DNA from: Planctomycetota bacterium
GTDB taxonomy: Bacteria; Planctomycetota; Planctomycetia; Gemmatales; Gemmataceae
Assembly: GCA_016191165.1 (NCBI GenBank)
Contig: JACPPF010000039.1
Span: 1-64,000 of the forward strand
Length of the DNA: 64,000 nucleotides
Direction of reading: 5' to 3'
The position numbers and the translations under genes are program-made. Numbering within the stretch: the first letter of the stretch is position 1; every line of letters begins with the position of its first letter. Of the stretch, positions 43,849 through 53,630 are shown one piece after another. A model generated the notes under the pieces. It was not told the origin of the DNA. It saw only the letters and a program-made list of their open reading frames with translations, and made no database searches.

Positions 43849-44205
43849 TCAATTTTTGCGAGTTTCATAAACGGGGGAATTGGCATCGTCGGCCGGTTTT
43901 TGATAGCGGGGCGAAATGGCGACATAAGGCAGACCCAGCAGGCGTTTGATGCCTGCCCATTCCCCCACGTCATTGCCTTCGATGAGATGACCAATCCACT
44001 GGAGCAAGTAACCGGCGACAAACGCGGCCGCGCTCCAGTACCATTGCTCCCAGGGCAAAACAAAGAAAAGGATGACGCTCGCCAAAACCAGCGGAATGCC
44101 GACGAAATGAATGCCGCGGTTGAAAGGATGCTGATGGCGTTCCAACCAGTTGAATAGCGCTTTTCGCAGCGGCTTGCGTTCAAAAAAACCTCGCGGTTCG
44201 CTCAT
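43849..44205 (-). CDS. Mpo1/DUF962-like membrane protein
   Basis: The 118-residue protein has H-Q-H-P-x-N-R near the N-terminus, two hydrophobic segments (IHFVGIPLVLASVILFFVL, AAAFVAGYLLQWIGHLIEGN) and the conserved GHLIEGN. These are features of the DUF962/Mpo1 family, whose yeast member is a dioxygenase of fatty-acid alpha-oxidation. GGAGAGGAG precedes the ATG at 44205. The much longer ORF-track frame is not supported upstream. Confidence 0.82.
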   Translation of the reverse strand: MSEPRGFFERKPLRKALFNWLERHQHPFNRGIHFVGIPLVLASVILFFVLPWEQWYWSAAAFVAGYLLQWIGHLIEGNDVGEWAGIKRLLGLPYVAISPRYQKPADDANSPVYETRKN

Positions 44206-44331
44206 CGCCGAACTCCTCTCCCGCCGACCCTGGCTGTCGCTACTTGAATCGTTGTATCCACGCGCTGCAAAAATGGTAACGGGCCGAGCGACCGGAGTGG
44301 ACGGTGACCCCGGGTCGGCTTTCCCGCTAAG

Positions 44332-45513
44332 ATGATCGACATGCTTGAGTATGATTTCCTGTCTCCGTCGCGGATCGTGTTTGGCTGGGGCCGGCGCCGC
44401 GAGCTTGGGGCGCTGGCTGCCACGCTGGGGCGGCGCGCCTTCGTCGTACTCGGTTCGCGAACTCTCCAGCGCAACGGGGCCTGGGATGAGCTGGCGGCGC
44501 AATTGCAAAACGCAAAGATCGCCGTGCTTTTGGCCGCGACGATTTCGCGCGAGCCGGAGGTCGCCGATGTCGATCAACTCGCGGCGCACTTGCACGAAGC
44601 AAACGTTGGGCCGGGCGATTTTCTGTTGGCCCTCGGCGGGGGCGCGGCGCTCGATCTGGCCAAGGCGGGGGCGGCGCTCGCGACCAATCGACATGGCCAG
44701 AGCGTGCGCGATTTTCTCGAAGGCGTCGGCCAGGGGCTTCAGATTACCGAGCCGCCGCTACCGATGCTCGCCATGCCCACCACCGGCGGGACGGGGACCG
44801 AAGCGACCAAAAACGCCGTGATCACCGTCGCCGATCCCCCGGTAAAAAAGAGCATTCGCTCGCCGCTCATGGTGCCGCGCGTGGTTCTCGTCGACCCGGA
44901 ACTGTCCGTGAGCGTGCCACCCGAGACGACCGCGTGGACCGGGCTGGACGCCATCACGCAACTGATCGAAAGCTACATCTGCCGATTCGCCCGGCCAATC
45001 CCGCAGGCCCTGGCTGTTCACGGCCTGCAACTGGCCATGCCAAGGATCAGCGAGGCGGTGCGCGATGGCACGTCACGACCTGCCCGGGAGGCGATGGCGC
45101 ATGCCGCACTTTTGAGCGGACTGGCACTGGCAAACTCCGGGCTCGGCCTGGCCCACGGCGTTGCTGCCGCGCTGGGTGTATTCGCCGGCGTTCCCCACGG
45201 TCTGGCGTGCGCGATGATGGTGCCGGTCGCGCTCGAGGTCAATCGCACGGTCGCAGAAAAGCCGCTCGCGGAACTGGCTCGGGCCACCTTGCAGGTCACT
45301 TCGGCCAGCGACGCCGCGGCCGCAGGCGCGTTCATCGCTCACGTTGCCGAACTCTGCGCCGAGCTGGGCGTGCCTGCTCGCTTGTCTCAGGTCGGCGTGC
45401 GGCCGGACCAGCTCGACGCCCTGGTGCGCGGATCGCGCGGCAATAGTATGAACGGTAATCCGCGCCAGCTCACCGATCCCGAGCTGCGCGAACTTCTGGA
45501 GAAATGCCTGTGA
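44332..45513 (+). CDS. Iron-containing alcohol dehydrogenase
   Basis: The 393-residue enzyme of the Fe-ADH family has the NAD-binding GGGAALDLAKAGA, TTGGTGTEATK, and the metal site with the Asp in GLDAITQLIESY and histidines in GLAHGVAAALG and GVPHGLA. Its substrate may be an alcohol or sugar alcohol. It overlaps the start of the following kinase-JAMM gene by 10 bp, so the two are an operon. The codon at 44341 is an alternative start. Confidence 0.9.
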   Translation: MIDMLEYDFLSPSRIVFGWGRRRELGALAATLGRRAFVVLGSRTLQRNGAWDELAAQLQNAKIAVLLAATISREPEVADVDQLAAHLHEANVGPGDFLLALGGGAALDLAKAGAALATNRHGQSVRDFLEGVGQGLQITEPPLPMLAMPTTGGTGTEATKNAVITVADPPVKKSIRSPLMVPRVVLVDPELSVSVPPETTAWTGLDAITQLIESYICRFARPIPQALAVHGLQLAMPRISEAVRDGTSRPAREAMAHAALLSGLALANSGLGLAHGVAAALGVFAGVPHGLACAMMVPVALEVNRTVAEKPLAELARATLQVTSASDAAAAGAFIAHVAELCAELGVPARLSQVGVRPDQLDALVRGSRGNSMNGNPRQLTDPELRELLEKCL

Positions 45514-46859
45514 TCCTCGTCGCCGGCCTGACGCCAGCCTGGCAGCAGATCCTGTGTTTTGACAGCGTCCACCCCGGCGAAGTCAACCGCGCAGCCGAGG
45601 TTCACTGGTGCGCCTCGGGCAAGGCCATCAACGCCGGGCTGGCGCTCGCCTCGCTTGGTGGTTCGGTACACCTTTTGTCGCCGGCTGGCGGCTGGTCGGG
45701 ACAGGCGATGCGAGACGAGTTGACCCAGCACAACGTCCCGACCACCTGGGTGGCCACGGCTGTCGCAACCCGCGTTTGCACGACCGTCGTCAACCGCGCG
45801 AAAGCAACCTCGACGGAGTTCGTCGAAAACGCGGCCGCGTTGACCACGCAGGAGCTGGCGGCATTCAGCGCGGAATACCGCACGCTGGTCAGCCGGGCCG
45901 ACTTCGTGATTCTGACCGGTTCGCTGCCGCGCGGAACGCCGGTGGATTTCTATCGGCGCCTGTTGCAGAGCACGCCGTGCCCGGCCCTTCTCGATGCGCG
46001 AGGAGCGGAGCTTTTGGCGGCGCTGGACTGCAAGCCGCGCGTGGTCAAGCCGAATCGGGAAGAGCTGGCCAAATCCGTGGGCCGGCCGTTGCCCGACCGG
46101 GCGAGCGTGCTGGCCGCGATGCGTGAACTCGTTGAGCGCGGCGCGCACAGCGTGATCGTCACCCACGGCGCCGCCGGCGTCTGGGTCATGCAGGGCGGCG
46201 ACACCTGGGAGTTCACTCCGCCGAAGGTGACGCCGGACAACCCGATCGGCAGCGGCGATTGCCTCGCCGCCGGGGTTGCCCTGGCGTTGACGCGCGGCGA
46301 CAAATTAGCGGACGCGGTTCGCCTTGGCATTGCTGCGGCAACCGATAACGTAGCCCAGCTTTTGCCCGCTCGCCTGGCGCTGGATCGCGTCGAGGAATTC
46401 AAATCCCGCATTCCCCCCCCGACGCTGATTCTGCCGTCGTCCAGGCATCTTCTCTTGCCGCGCCAGCTTGTCGAATCGATGGTTCAACATGCCCGCGCCG
46501 AACTTCCGAATGAATGCTGTGGCCTGCTCGCTGGTCGGCGCGACGGCGACGTGCTGCGCGTTGAGGCGTGGTATCCGCTGGTGAACGAGGCCGCCAGCCC
46601 GATCGAATATCGCTCGGAGCCACGCAGCATGTTCCAGGCGATCAAGCGAATGCGCCAGGAAAACCAGGAAATCCTGGCAATCTACCACTCCCACCCGACC
46701 AGCGCCCCGGTTCCGAGCCGGACCGATCTGGCACGTTTTTATAGCTCGGACGTGGTGCATCTCATCCTGGGCTTCGCAGGGGCCGAACCTCTCATGCGAG
46801 GTTGGTGGCTGACGGAATCGAGCTACGAGGAGGCTACGTGGCATGTCGTGGACGAGTAA
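45504..46859 (+). CDS. Fused PfkB-type sugar kinase and JAMM-domain protein
   Basis: The 451-residue protein has residues 1-305 like 1-phosphofructokinase/tagatose-6-phosphate kinases (ASGKAINAGLALASLGG, ILTGSLPRGTP, KPNREELAK, NPIGSGDCLAAGVALAL with the catalytic Asp). Residues 318-451 are a JAB/MPN metalloprotease domain with E337 in PNECCGLLAG and a complete JAMM motif, H395-x-H397-x7-S405-x2-D408. The two halves join at a run of eight C. With seven C the kinase would end immediately at TGA. Such JAMM domains usually remove ubiquitin-like or sulfur-carrier proteins, so the fusion is unexpected. Confidence 0.82.
   Translation: MPVILVAGLTPAWQQILCFDSVHPGEVNRAAEVHWCASGKAINAGLALASLGGSVHLLSPAGGWSGQAMRDELTQHNVPTTWVATAVATRVCTTVVNRAKATSTEFVENAAALTTQELAAFSAEYRTLVSRADFVILTGSLPRGTPVDFYRRLLQSTPCPALLDARGAELLAALDCKPRVVKPNREELAKSVGRPLPDRASVLAAMRELVERGAHSVIVTHGAAGVWVMQGGDTWEFTPPKVTPDNPIGSGDCLAAGVALALTRGDKLADAVRLGIAAATDNVAQLLPARLALDRVEEFKSRIPPPTLILPSSRHLLLPRQLVESMVQHARAELPNECCGLLAGRRDGDVLRVEAWYPLVNEAASPIEYRSEPRSMFQAIKRMRQENQEILAIYHSHPTSAPVPSRTDLARFYSSDVVHLILGFAGAEPLMRGWWLTESSYEEATWHVVDE
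46413..46420 (+). other. C8 homopolymer at the kinase-JAMM junction
   Basis: Eight C form codons CCC CCC CC(G) exactly between the two domains. Lengths 7 or 9 would put the JAMM domain out of frame: 7 gives a TGA five codons later, and 9 gives a later stop. Confidence 0.55.
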
Positions 46860-46968
46860 GTTCGCATTGCTCCGGGATTTTGAAGTGTGATACGATTCGG
46901 GTGCTGGAGCCATCAGGCCACTGCGCCAGCAAATTATGCTGCACGCGCTCGAGATTTGCACAATTGTT

Positions 46969-47029
46969 ACGAGCCGCGACCGTCAGGGAGCGGGGACCAG
47001 CCCAACGCTCCCTGTCGGTCGCGGCTCGT
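46969..47029. repeat. Palindromic repeat, family P3
   Basis: ACGAGCCGCGACCGTCAGGG and CCTGTCGGTCGCGGCTCGT pair in the gap before the glycosyltransferase gene. Confidence 0.87.
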
Positions 47030-47114
47030 CAATGAGGATGTGTCTTTTCGTGGCACCTGCAATATAGACCCTTGCTTACGCTGCGGGCTGGTGTTGAATT
47101 CACGGAGGAAATCG

Positions 47115-50100
47115 ATGCGGGTGGCGATCCTGTCCGGCAACGCGCCGCGCCAAAGCGCGGTCGGCAACCAGATTGCCGAGAAGTTGCGCTTCTTTCAGGA
47201 GCGCGGCGCCGAGGTCCGCCTGTTTCTCCAGGACGCGCGCCGGCTGCATTCCGACCTGCTAGCGTGTACGATCGAGGTGCCCACTCCAGTCGCCGAAGGG
47301 CCAGCCTGGAAGTACCTGGTGCACGCCGATCTCGTCCTGGTTGTCTATGCTCAGCATTTTTCCCTATTGCCTTGGCTGCCCGCCCTGGGCGGCGCGGGGC
47401 CGCGCATCGTTTTCGATTATCTCGGCGTCACGCCGACCGCGTTCGGCTGCCAGCAACACCAGGAGGTATTACGGCAAAGTGAACGGCAGCGCGATTTCGT
47501 GTGGTGCGCCAATTCCGCGCTGACAACGAGCCGCGCCAACGCCGACGAACTCCACGAGGCCACGGGGTTTCCCACCGCGCACACGGCCACGCTGCCCTTG
47601 GCCGTGGACACCGACCGATTCTACCCGGACCTGAGCGAACGGTTTCTTCAGCGAACGCTGTCCATCGCTGGCCCGATTTTGTTGTATGTTGGCCGACTGG
47701 CGGGGAACAAGCGGGTGCCGGTCCTGATCGAGGCGCTGGCGAAGCTCCAGGATGATTCGGCCCACGCGGTCATCATCGGGGATCAGGGCGACATTTACGC
47801 CGAGGAAGTGGCCCGCTGCCAGGCGCTTGCGGAGCATTCGGGCGTCAGCCAGCGCGTCCACTGGCTAGGGCAACTCGACGACACGGACCTGGCACGCGCC
47901 TATCGCAGCGCCACGTGTCTGGTCATGCCGTCATCGCATGAAGGGTTTTGCGTGCCGGTGATCGAAGCAATGGCGAGCGGGTTGCCCGTGATTACGGCGC
48001 GCAGTGAGGCGTTGCCCGAGACGGTCGGAAATGCCGGTTTGACGTTCACTCCCGACGATTCCGACGATCTGGTTTGTGCAATTCGGCGTGTCTTGATGAC
48101 CGACGGCCTGGACGCCGCTCTTGGGATCGTTCGTCCTCGGCGGGTTGCCTTCGTTTGTTTTCGGTTTGGTTCGCAAATGGTGGGCGGCGCGGAGATGTCG
48201 CTACGGAGCATGGCGAAGTCGCTCAACGGCGCCGGCCACCGGGTGGAAATATTCACGACCTGCACGACGACGGAAAGCCACTGGAAAAACGATTTGCCAG
48301 AGGGCGAATTCGCGCTTGATGGCTTGCGTGTGCATCGCTTTCCGATCGATGGGCATGACGCCTCTGCGCACGGGGAAGCGTTTCGGGCCATTCTCGACGC
48401 CGATGGCCAGGTCTGCACGGACATTGAGGAGAGCTACCTGCGTCACAGTATTCATTCCAGCGCCCTGCTGGCGGCGTTGGGCGAGCGCGCAGGGGAGTTC
48501 GATGCCATCGTCACTGGCCCGTATCTCTTCGGCCTGACGGCGGACATCGCACGGGAATTTCCTGCCAAGACCCTGATCGTCCCATGTTTTCACGACGAAG
48601 GACTCGCGAGGCTTGCCGTTTGGCCTCGACTTTACGGTAACTGTGCCGGCATCTTATTTCACAGCATCGAGGAGCAGGTATTCGCGCAAACCCGGCTTGG
48701 CGTGAATCACCCGAACACGCAGGTTGTCGGCGCCCTCCTCGGCGGTCCGTCGACCTGGTGCCGGCGGACCGAACCCGCCAACGCGTCAAGTAGCCGACCC
48801 TATGTGGTCTATTGCGGGCGATACTCCGAGCAAAAGAACCTCCCGCTTTTACTCGACTGGGCCAGGCGTTTTCAAACCGACCATCCGGGCCAGCTTGATT
48901 TCGTCTTCATGGGACAGGGGCGTCTCGCCTTGCCTCGCGAACCCTGGTTGCGCGATCTGGGCCGGGTTGACGAGGCAACGAAACGCTCGGTGCTGGCCGG
49001 CGCCCTGGCGCTCGTCCAGCTTTCGATCCAGGAATCGCTGTCGCTGGTCGCGCTGGAAGCGTGGGCCACGGGTACGCCGGTGGTCGCCCATCAGGATTGC
49101 GCCGTTCTCGCCGGGCAGATCGCGCGCTCGAGCGGCGGCGTCGTGGTCGCGGACTACGATGGTTTCGCGCAGGCGCTCGCCGCGGTTTCGCACGATCCCA
49201 CCTACGGCGAACGCGGGCGCGCCTATGTCGCCGAGCATTATGACTCGGCCGATCGATTTCGCAGCCTGCTTCTGGGTGCGATCGATGCCGTACAGCGGCC
49301 GATATGCCAACAAATGCGCGAGCGGGGCGTGCAACGGGCCGGCCTGTTTTCGCGGCCCGCCTGGCAGCAGCGGTTCGCTGAGTTTGTCGAAAACGCACTC
49401 ACCCAGCCGGCCCGGCCCATGTGCAACGAGTTAGTGGTTGAGCCGATGCGGGCTACCGTCGAAGCCGCCGCGGGTGCGCGCAGTCTGCTAATTCCCGTTC
49501 GGCTCGCACAGCGTGGGACCGTCTGTGCAATACCGGATGGCCCAGGCCGCACGGTGATCTGCTGCGAAATTCGCGCCGTGCAGGGTGCCCTGGTCGTGAA
49601 GGAAACGGAGATTCCACTCGCCTGTATCGTGACACCGACGCAAACCCAAGTGGCCGCATTGGCGCTCGAGTTGCCCGGCGATCCCGGATGTTACGATGTT
49701 CGTCTCTGGAGTGAGATGCAAGGCAAGCAACTGTGCGAACCGGCGGCGTTCTCCTTGGTGCTGACCGGTGAGGCGGTTAAGCAAACTCATTCCCCCACAG
49801 CGGTTTTTCTCGACGCGGTGCGAAAGGCGTTGCCGCAGGCGCATCGGCTGCAAAAGTTGCCGACCGATTACGTCGATGTGACCGAGGGAACGCTGGCGCC
49901 GGTGAAACGTCTGATCAAGCGGAAGCTCTTCCACAACTTCAAACACGCCTATGTGGACGTGGTGTCGCGGCAGCAAACGCAGATGAACGAGAAGCTGGTG
50001 CTGATGATCCAGCAGTTGAGCGAGTGCTGCGAAATGCTTGATCACGCGGTTGTCGGGCTCCATCAACGGCTCGATGGCCTTCAGGCGAAACTGGAAGAAA

Positions 50101-50156
50101 CGCCAAGTGATTGCGTGACGCGATGCGAGCGCAAAGAACATGCTTCAAAACCGTAG
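47115..50156 (+). CDS. Tandem GT4-type glycosyltransferase protein
   Basis: The 1013-residue protein, from an ATG with GGAGGAAA upstream, holds two glycosyltransferase-like units. The first, about 1-330, has the nucleotide-sugar signature in PSSHEGFCVPVIEAMASGLPV. The second, about 340-720, has an N-terminal SQMVGGAEMSLRSMA segment and YVVYCGRYSEQKNLPLLLDW with SIQESLSLVALEAWATGTPV. A further 290-residue beta-rich and coiled C-terminal part is not recognised. It probably builds a surface polysaccharide and forms a pair with the epimerase gene downstream. Confidence 0.85.
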   Translation: MRVAILSGNAPRQSAVGNQIAEKLRFFQERGAEVRLFLQDARRLHSDLLACTIEVPTPVAEGPAWKYLVHADLVLVVYAQHFSLLPWLPALGGAGPRIVFDYLGVTPTAFGCQQHQEVLRQSERQRDFVWCANSALTTSRANADELHEATGFPTAHTATLPLAVDTDRFYPDLSERFLQRTLSIAGPILLYVGRLAGNKRVPVLIEALAKLQDDSAHAVIIGDQGDIYAEEVARCQALAEHSGVSQRVHWLGQLDDTDLARAYRSATCLVMPSSHEGFCVPVIEAMASGLPVITARSEALPETVGNAGLTFTPDDSDDLVCAIRRVLMTDGLDAALGIVRPRRVAFVCFRFGSQMVGGAEMSLRSMAKSLNGAGHRVEIFTTCTTTESHWKNDLPEGEFALDGLRVHRFPIDGHDASAHGEAFRAILDADGQVCTDIEESYLRHSIHSSALLAALGERAGEFDAIVTGPYLFGLTADIAREFPAKTLIVPCFHDEGLARLAVWPRLYGNCAGILFHSIEEQVFAQTRLGVNHPNTQVVGALLGGPSTWCRRTEPANASSSRPYVVYCGRYSEQKNLPLLLDWARRFQTDHPGQLDFVFMGQGRLALPREPWLRDLGRVDEATKRSVLAGALALVQLSIQESLSLVALEAWATGTPVVAHQDCAVLAGQIARSSGGVVVADYDGFAQALAAVSHDPTYGERGRAYVAEHYDSADRFRSLLLGAIDAVQRPICQQMRERGVQRAGLFSRPAWQQRFAEFVENALTQPARPMCNELVVEPMRATVEAAAGARSLLIPVRLAQRGTVCAIPDGPGRTVICCEIRAVQGALVVKETEIPLACIVTPTQTQVAALALELPGDPGCYDVRLWSEMQGKQLCEPAAFSLVLTGEAVKQTHSPTAVFLDAVRKALPQAHRLQKLPTDYVDVTEGTLAPVKRLIKRKLFHNFKHAYVDVVSRQQTQMNEKLVLMIQQLSECCEMLDHAVVGLHQRLDGLQAKLEETPSDCVTRCERKEHASKP

Positions 50157-50227
50157 CGTGGACCAAAGCCCACGCCACGGCTGGATTGGAAACGGCTTCC
50201 AAACGCAAGCCCCTGGAGACTTCACGG

Positions 50228-51169
50228 ATGAAGTGCCTCGTCACCGGATCGGCAGGTTTTATCGGTTCCCACCTTTGCGAGCGCCTCGTGCGCGACGGGC
50301 ATACCGTCGTCGGCATCGATGCGTTCATTCCCTATTATCCGCGCGCGCTCAAGGAAGCCAACCTCCTCTGGTTGCGCAGTCAGCGCGGCTACAGTCATCA
50401 TGCACTGGATTTGCGTACCGATCCGCTGGACGGCGTTCTCGAGGGCGCAGACGTTGTTTTCCATCTGGCTGCGATGGCGGGGCTGGTAAAGAGCTGGACC
50501 GATTTCGACTGGTATCTAAGCTGCAATCTCACGGCCACGCAGAGGCTGCTGGAAGCGGTGCGGCAGACGCCGACGGTGCGCCGCGTCATTTACGCATCCA
50601 CGTCGTCGGTCTATGGCCGATTCAGCACGGGGGACGAGACGATGCCGACCCGGCCCATCTCGCCCTATGGCGTGACCAAGCTGGCGGCGGAAAACTTGTG
50701 CCGGTCTTACGATGAGTTCGGAGTCTCGGTCGTCGTGCTACGCTATTTCTCGGTGTATGGCCCGCGGCAAAGGCCCGACATGGGTTATCACCGCTTCATC
50801 TCGGCCCTTTTGGAGAATCAGCCGATCACGGTTTACGGCGACGGCCACCAGACGCGAGGAAACACGTATATCGATGATTGCGTCGAGGCGACCGTGGCCG
50901 CCCTGCAAGCGCCAGGTGGCGAGACGTACAACCTGGGGGGCGGCGAGACGGCATCGGTGTGGGACGTCCTGGCCCGGCTCGAGGCGATTCTGGGCCGACG
51001 CGCCATCATCCGCAGCGAGCCGGCCCGTCCGGGGGATCAGCGCTCGACTTACGCCGACACCGGAAAGCTGCAACGCCATCTGAACTGGCAGGCGAGAACA
51101 CCCTTGGACGACGGCCTGGCGAGGCAGGTCGCCTGGCAACGTCAATCCGCCCACAAACAGGCGGCGTGA
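50228..51169 (+). CDS. NAD-dependent nucleotide-sugar epimerase/dehydratase
   Basis: The 313-residue extended SDR has the Rossmann motif GSAGFIGSH (7-15), the catalytic Tyr147 and Lys151 in YGVTK, and YFSVYGPRQRPDM, as in UDP-glucose or UDP-glucuronate 4-epimerases. GGAG precedes the ATG at 50228. It lies 71 bp behind the double glycosyltransferase and is likely to supply its sugar donor. Confidence 0.9.
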   Translation: MKCLVTGSAGFIGSHLCERLVRDGHTVVGIDAFIPYYPRALKEANLLWLRSQRGYSHHALDLRTDPLDGVLEGADVVFHLAAMAGLVKSWTDFDWYLSCNLTATQRLLEAVRQTPTVRRVIYASTSSVYGRFSTGDETMPTRPISPYGVTKLAAENLCRSYDEFGVSVVVLRYFSVYGPRQRPDMGYHRFISALLENQPITVYGDGHQTRGNTYIDDCVEATVAALQAPGGETYNLGGGETASVWDVLARLEAILGRRAIIRSEPARPGDQRSTYADTGKLQRHLNWQARTPLDDGLARQVAWQRQSAHKQAA

Positions 51170-51218
51170 CGGCTACGTTCCTTCCCCCGGCCATGGGGAC
51201 AGGGGAGAAAAAACGTGG

Positions 51219-51425
51219 TCACCGTTGCATCAACATCGAGCGCCAGTGAGTGGGCTGACACTGGACGTGCCGACGGGCCGCATCGGTCGTGGAGGGATCG
51301 ACCTGACTGGGCGTTACCGCCGCGCTCGCAGCGCCCGGTCGCACCCAGACCCCCAGCGACTGGATGCCGCCGAGGGTCAGGCCGAAAATCAACAGGAAAA
51401 GCCACCAGCTCGATTTCTGAAACAT
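51219..51425 (-). CDS. Possible small membrane-anchored protein
   Basis: The 68-residue frame starts with MFQKSSWWLFLLIFGLTLGG, a clear hydrophobic helix, followed by a polar tail. AAGGA lies nine bases upstream of the ATG at 51425. It follows nif3 on the same strand with a gap of 181 bp. No family is recognised; size and a single helix give only moderate support. Confidence 0.4.
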   Translation of the reverse strand: MFQKSSWWLFLLIFGLTLGGIQSLGVWVRPGAASAAVTPSQVDPSTTDAARRHVQCQPTHWRSMLMQR

Positions 51426-51606
51426 GCCCGACATCCTTGTCGTTGTGAGTAAAACGTCTTCCTGGGCAGAGCAACCTGCAAACCCCGCGCCGCCGTTTCT
51501 TTTTGTCGCAACATGCCTTGATTGGGACTCTGGAGATGCTGGCGAGAATTGGCAACCGATCCGCGCGCCCGCGTGTTGCAAAACTGTCTGCGGCCACCGG
51601 AACGTT

Positions 51607-52710
51607 TTACATTATCAACAGCGGATCGCGTTCGCGCCGACTGGGCCACACGGTTGCGTCTGGGAATCGAGCCTGGAGCCGATCGGCGAGCGTTTCCATG
51701 CCGAGCCGTTCCGTCGCGTAATGGCCAGGCAACACCACGGCGATGCGTTTTGTCTGGGCGGCGAGGCAATCGTGGAAGCGCATTTCACCGGTGAGAAAGA
51801 CATCCGCCTGCCGCGCGGCCGCATCCGCGAAAAACTCCCCCGCCGCTCCGCAAGCAATCGTGACGCGCCGCACGCTTTGCTCCGGGGCGCCGACGATTTG
51901 CACCCACGATGCCCCTAGCGCGGTTTTTGCAAGTTGTGCAAACGCGCCTAACGACATGGCGGCTGGCAGGACCCCCAGCCGGCCCTCGCCGGCAGGTGCT
52001 CGCATCGGCCGGAGGGGATAGACATCGAACGCGGGTTCTTCATAGGAATGAGCGTGGCGCAGGGCAGCGACGACGGCGTCAACCGCGTGCTCGGCGCAGA
52101 CGACTTCCAGTCGCCATTCCGCCACTTCCTCGCGTTGACCCTTGACGCCGAGCGTTGGGTTGGTTGCCTCGGAGCCAAAGAAGGTTCCGGTTCCCGCCAG
52201 GCGAAAGCTGCATTCGCGGTACTGCCCAATGTGTCCCGCACCGGCGGTGAACATCGCGTCGCTGACCTTCTTCAGATCGTGTTCGGGCACGAAGACGGCG
52301 ATTTTGCATTGTGCTGCCGCATCGCAGTACCGCAGCGGCCCGACGTCGGTCAGGCCTATCCGCGCCGCCAGCTGATCGTTGATGCCGCCGGCGCAGTTGT
52401 CGTAGGCCGTGTGGGCGCTGTAAACGGCGACCCCGGCCCGAACCAGGTCGAGCGCCATGCGCCCTTCAGCATTGGCGGTGGTGAGTTGTTGGATCGCCCG
52501 AAAGAGAATGGGATGATGGCTGATGATGAGGTGGGCGCGCGTCTCAATCGCCTCGGCCACCGACTCGGCGGTGACCGTTAAACAAGTCATCACCCGTTGC
52601 ACCGGCGCCGCGGAATCGCCGAGCAAGAGGCCGACGTTGTCCCAGTCGGCCGCCAGCGCCAGCGGTGCGATGGACTGCAGCGCCGACATGAAATCAGCGA
52701 CGGTTGACAT
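51607..52710 (-). CDS. Nif3-like dinuclear metal-centre protein
   Basis: The 367-residue protein has the Nif3/YqfO metal sites HLIISHHPILF near the N-terminus and GHYATERLGMETLA near the C-terminus, with the CutA-like insert between (FVPEHDLKKVSDAMFTAGAGHIGQYRECSF). It may act as a GTP cyclohydrolase-like or regulatory metal enzyme; the true role in bacteria is unresolved. The start ATG at 52710 gives the expected N-terminus. Confidence 0.92.
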   Translation of the reverse strand: MSTVADFMSALQSIAPLALAADWDNVGLLLGDSAAPVQRVMTCLTVTAESVAEAIETRAHLIISHHPILFRAIQQLTTANAEGRMALDLVRAGVAVYSAHTAYDNCAGGINDQLAARIGLTDVGPLRYCDAAAQCKIAVFVPEHDLKKVSDAMFTAGAGHIGQYRECSFRLAGTGTFFGSEATNPTLGVKGQREEVAEWRLEVVCAEHAVDAVVAALRHAHSYEEPAFDVYPLRPMRAPAGEGRLGVLPAAMSLGAFAQLAKTALGASWVQIVGAPEQSVRRVTIACGAAGEFFADAAARQADVFLTGEMRFHDCLAAQTKRIAVVLPGHYATERLGMETLADRLQARFPDATVWPSRRERDPLLIM

Positions 52711-52731
52711 GCGTTGCCCTCAACCAATTTG

Positions 52732-52807
52732 AGCCGCGACCCGCACAGACGTGCGGGCAGCGGCGCCCTGGGCCCGCTTGACCTTGGACCTCACGCGGAG
52801 CGTGAGG
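52732..52807. repeat. Lone P3 arm and a short palindrome
   Basis: A P3-like single arm (GAGCCGCGACCCGCACAGAC) lies at 52732 onward without its partner. It is followed by the short palindrome CCTCACGCGGAGCGTGAGG (52789-52807). Confidence 0.6.
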
Positions 52808-52847
52808 CCTACGATGTGCCGGCGCGAAGTGAAGCGCCGCCAAATAC

Positions 52848-53237
52848 TCACTGCTCCTGGCTTGCTTCCTCAATGACATCCTCGGCAACGTAGATTGGAA
52901 CCTTGGCGGTCACGGCGATGGCGATGGCGTCGGAAGGCCGGCAATCGACCTCCACGATTTCACCATCCTTGCGGATTCGCAGCCGGGCGAAATAGGTATG
53001 TTCACGCAGTTCGTTGATGTAGATGTCTTGCAGGTCGCCGCCGAGCAAATCGATGACGTTGCAGATCAGGTCATGGGTGAGGGGCCGGGGCCATTTTTCG
53101 CCCTTGATGCGTTTTTCGATGCTGCGCGCCTCGAATAAGCCAATCACGATGGGAAAGGCGCGCTCGCCGTCCACCTCGTGGAGGAGGATGATCTGCGAGT
53201 CGTGAATCTCGTTGATGATGATCCGCCGTAATTCCAT
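52848..53237 (-). CDS. Bifunctional nuclease family (DUF151) protein
   Basis: The 129-residue protein begins MELRRIIINEIHDSQII and shows the family blocks FPIVIGLFEARSIEKR, LTHDLICNVIDLLGG, INELREHTYFARL and DCRPSDAIAIAV. Members have nuclease activity in vitro and are linked to stress responses. The ORF track continues to 53333, but conservation starts at the ATG at 53237. No ribosome-binding site is obvious there, so the longer start remains possible. Confidence 0.88.
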   Translation of the reverse strand: MELRRIIINEIHDSQIILLHEVDGERAFPIVIGLFEARSIEKRIKGEKWPRPLTHDLICNVIDLLGGDLQDIYINELREHTYFARLRIRKDGEIVEVDCRPSDAIAIAVTAKVPIYVAEDVIEEASQEQ

Positions 53238-53630
53238 CAGCACTGTCACGGCAACCTCGCATTCCCGCGCTGGGTCCGACCTTGCGGATTGTTCCAGCCT
53301 CGTAACTGGGGTATCCAGCACAATCACCCGCATCGGCTCAAGCCGGTCGTTCGCCGTTCCGAACTTCCTCGTAGGGGCTCTTTTTCCATTGTAGCGACAC
53401 CGTGGATCAAGAAGAATATGCTACCGAAGAACGCAGGCCGGTCGGCGCCCTCGGGAGGGGTTGCGTCGCCGTCATTCTCGACCTATAGTTGCAATTGTGG
53501 TGCGCCTTTGCCAAAGGCTGAAACCGGCCTAAAATAGAAACGGAAAGTCCTTCGCCCCGGCTCGTGATCCTGGCCGTCCTTGGGATTGGCGCGACAATCC
53601 GAATCGTAGCGTGAAAGACGAGGTGGTCCC
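53238..53630. other. Intergenic region between divergent genes
   Basis: This interval lies between the bifunctional nuclease and PP2C genes. It holds a promoter-like pair (53508-53535) and possibly an N-terminal extension of the nuclease. No other gene is seen. Confidence 0.5.
53508..53535 (+). promoter_or_regulatory. Candidate promoter of the PP2C gene
   Basis: TTGCCA (53508-53513) and TAAAAT (53530-53535) are 16 bp apart, 96 bp before the phosphatase start. Confidence 0.45.
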
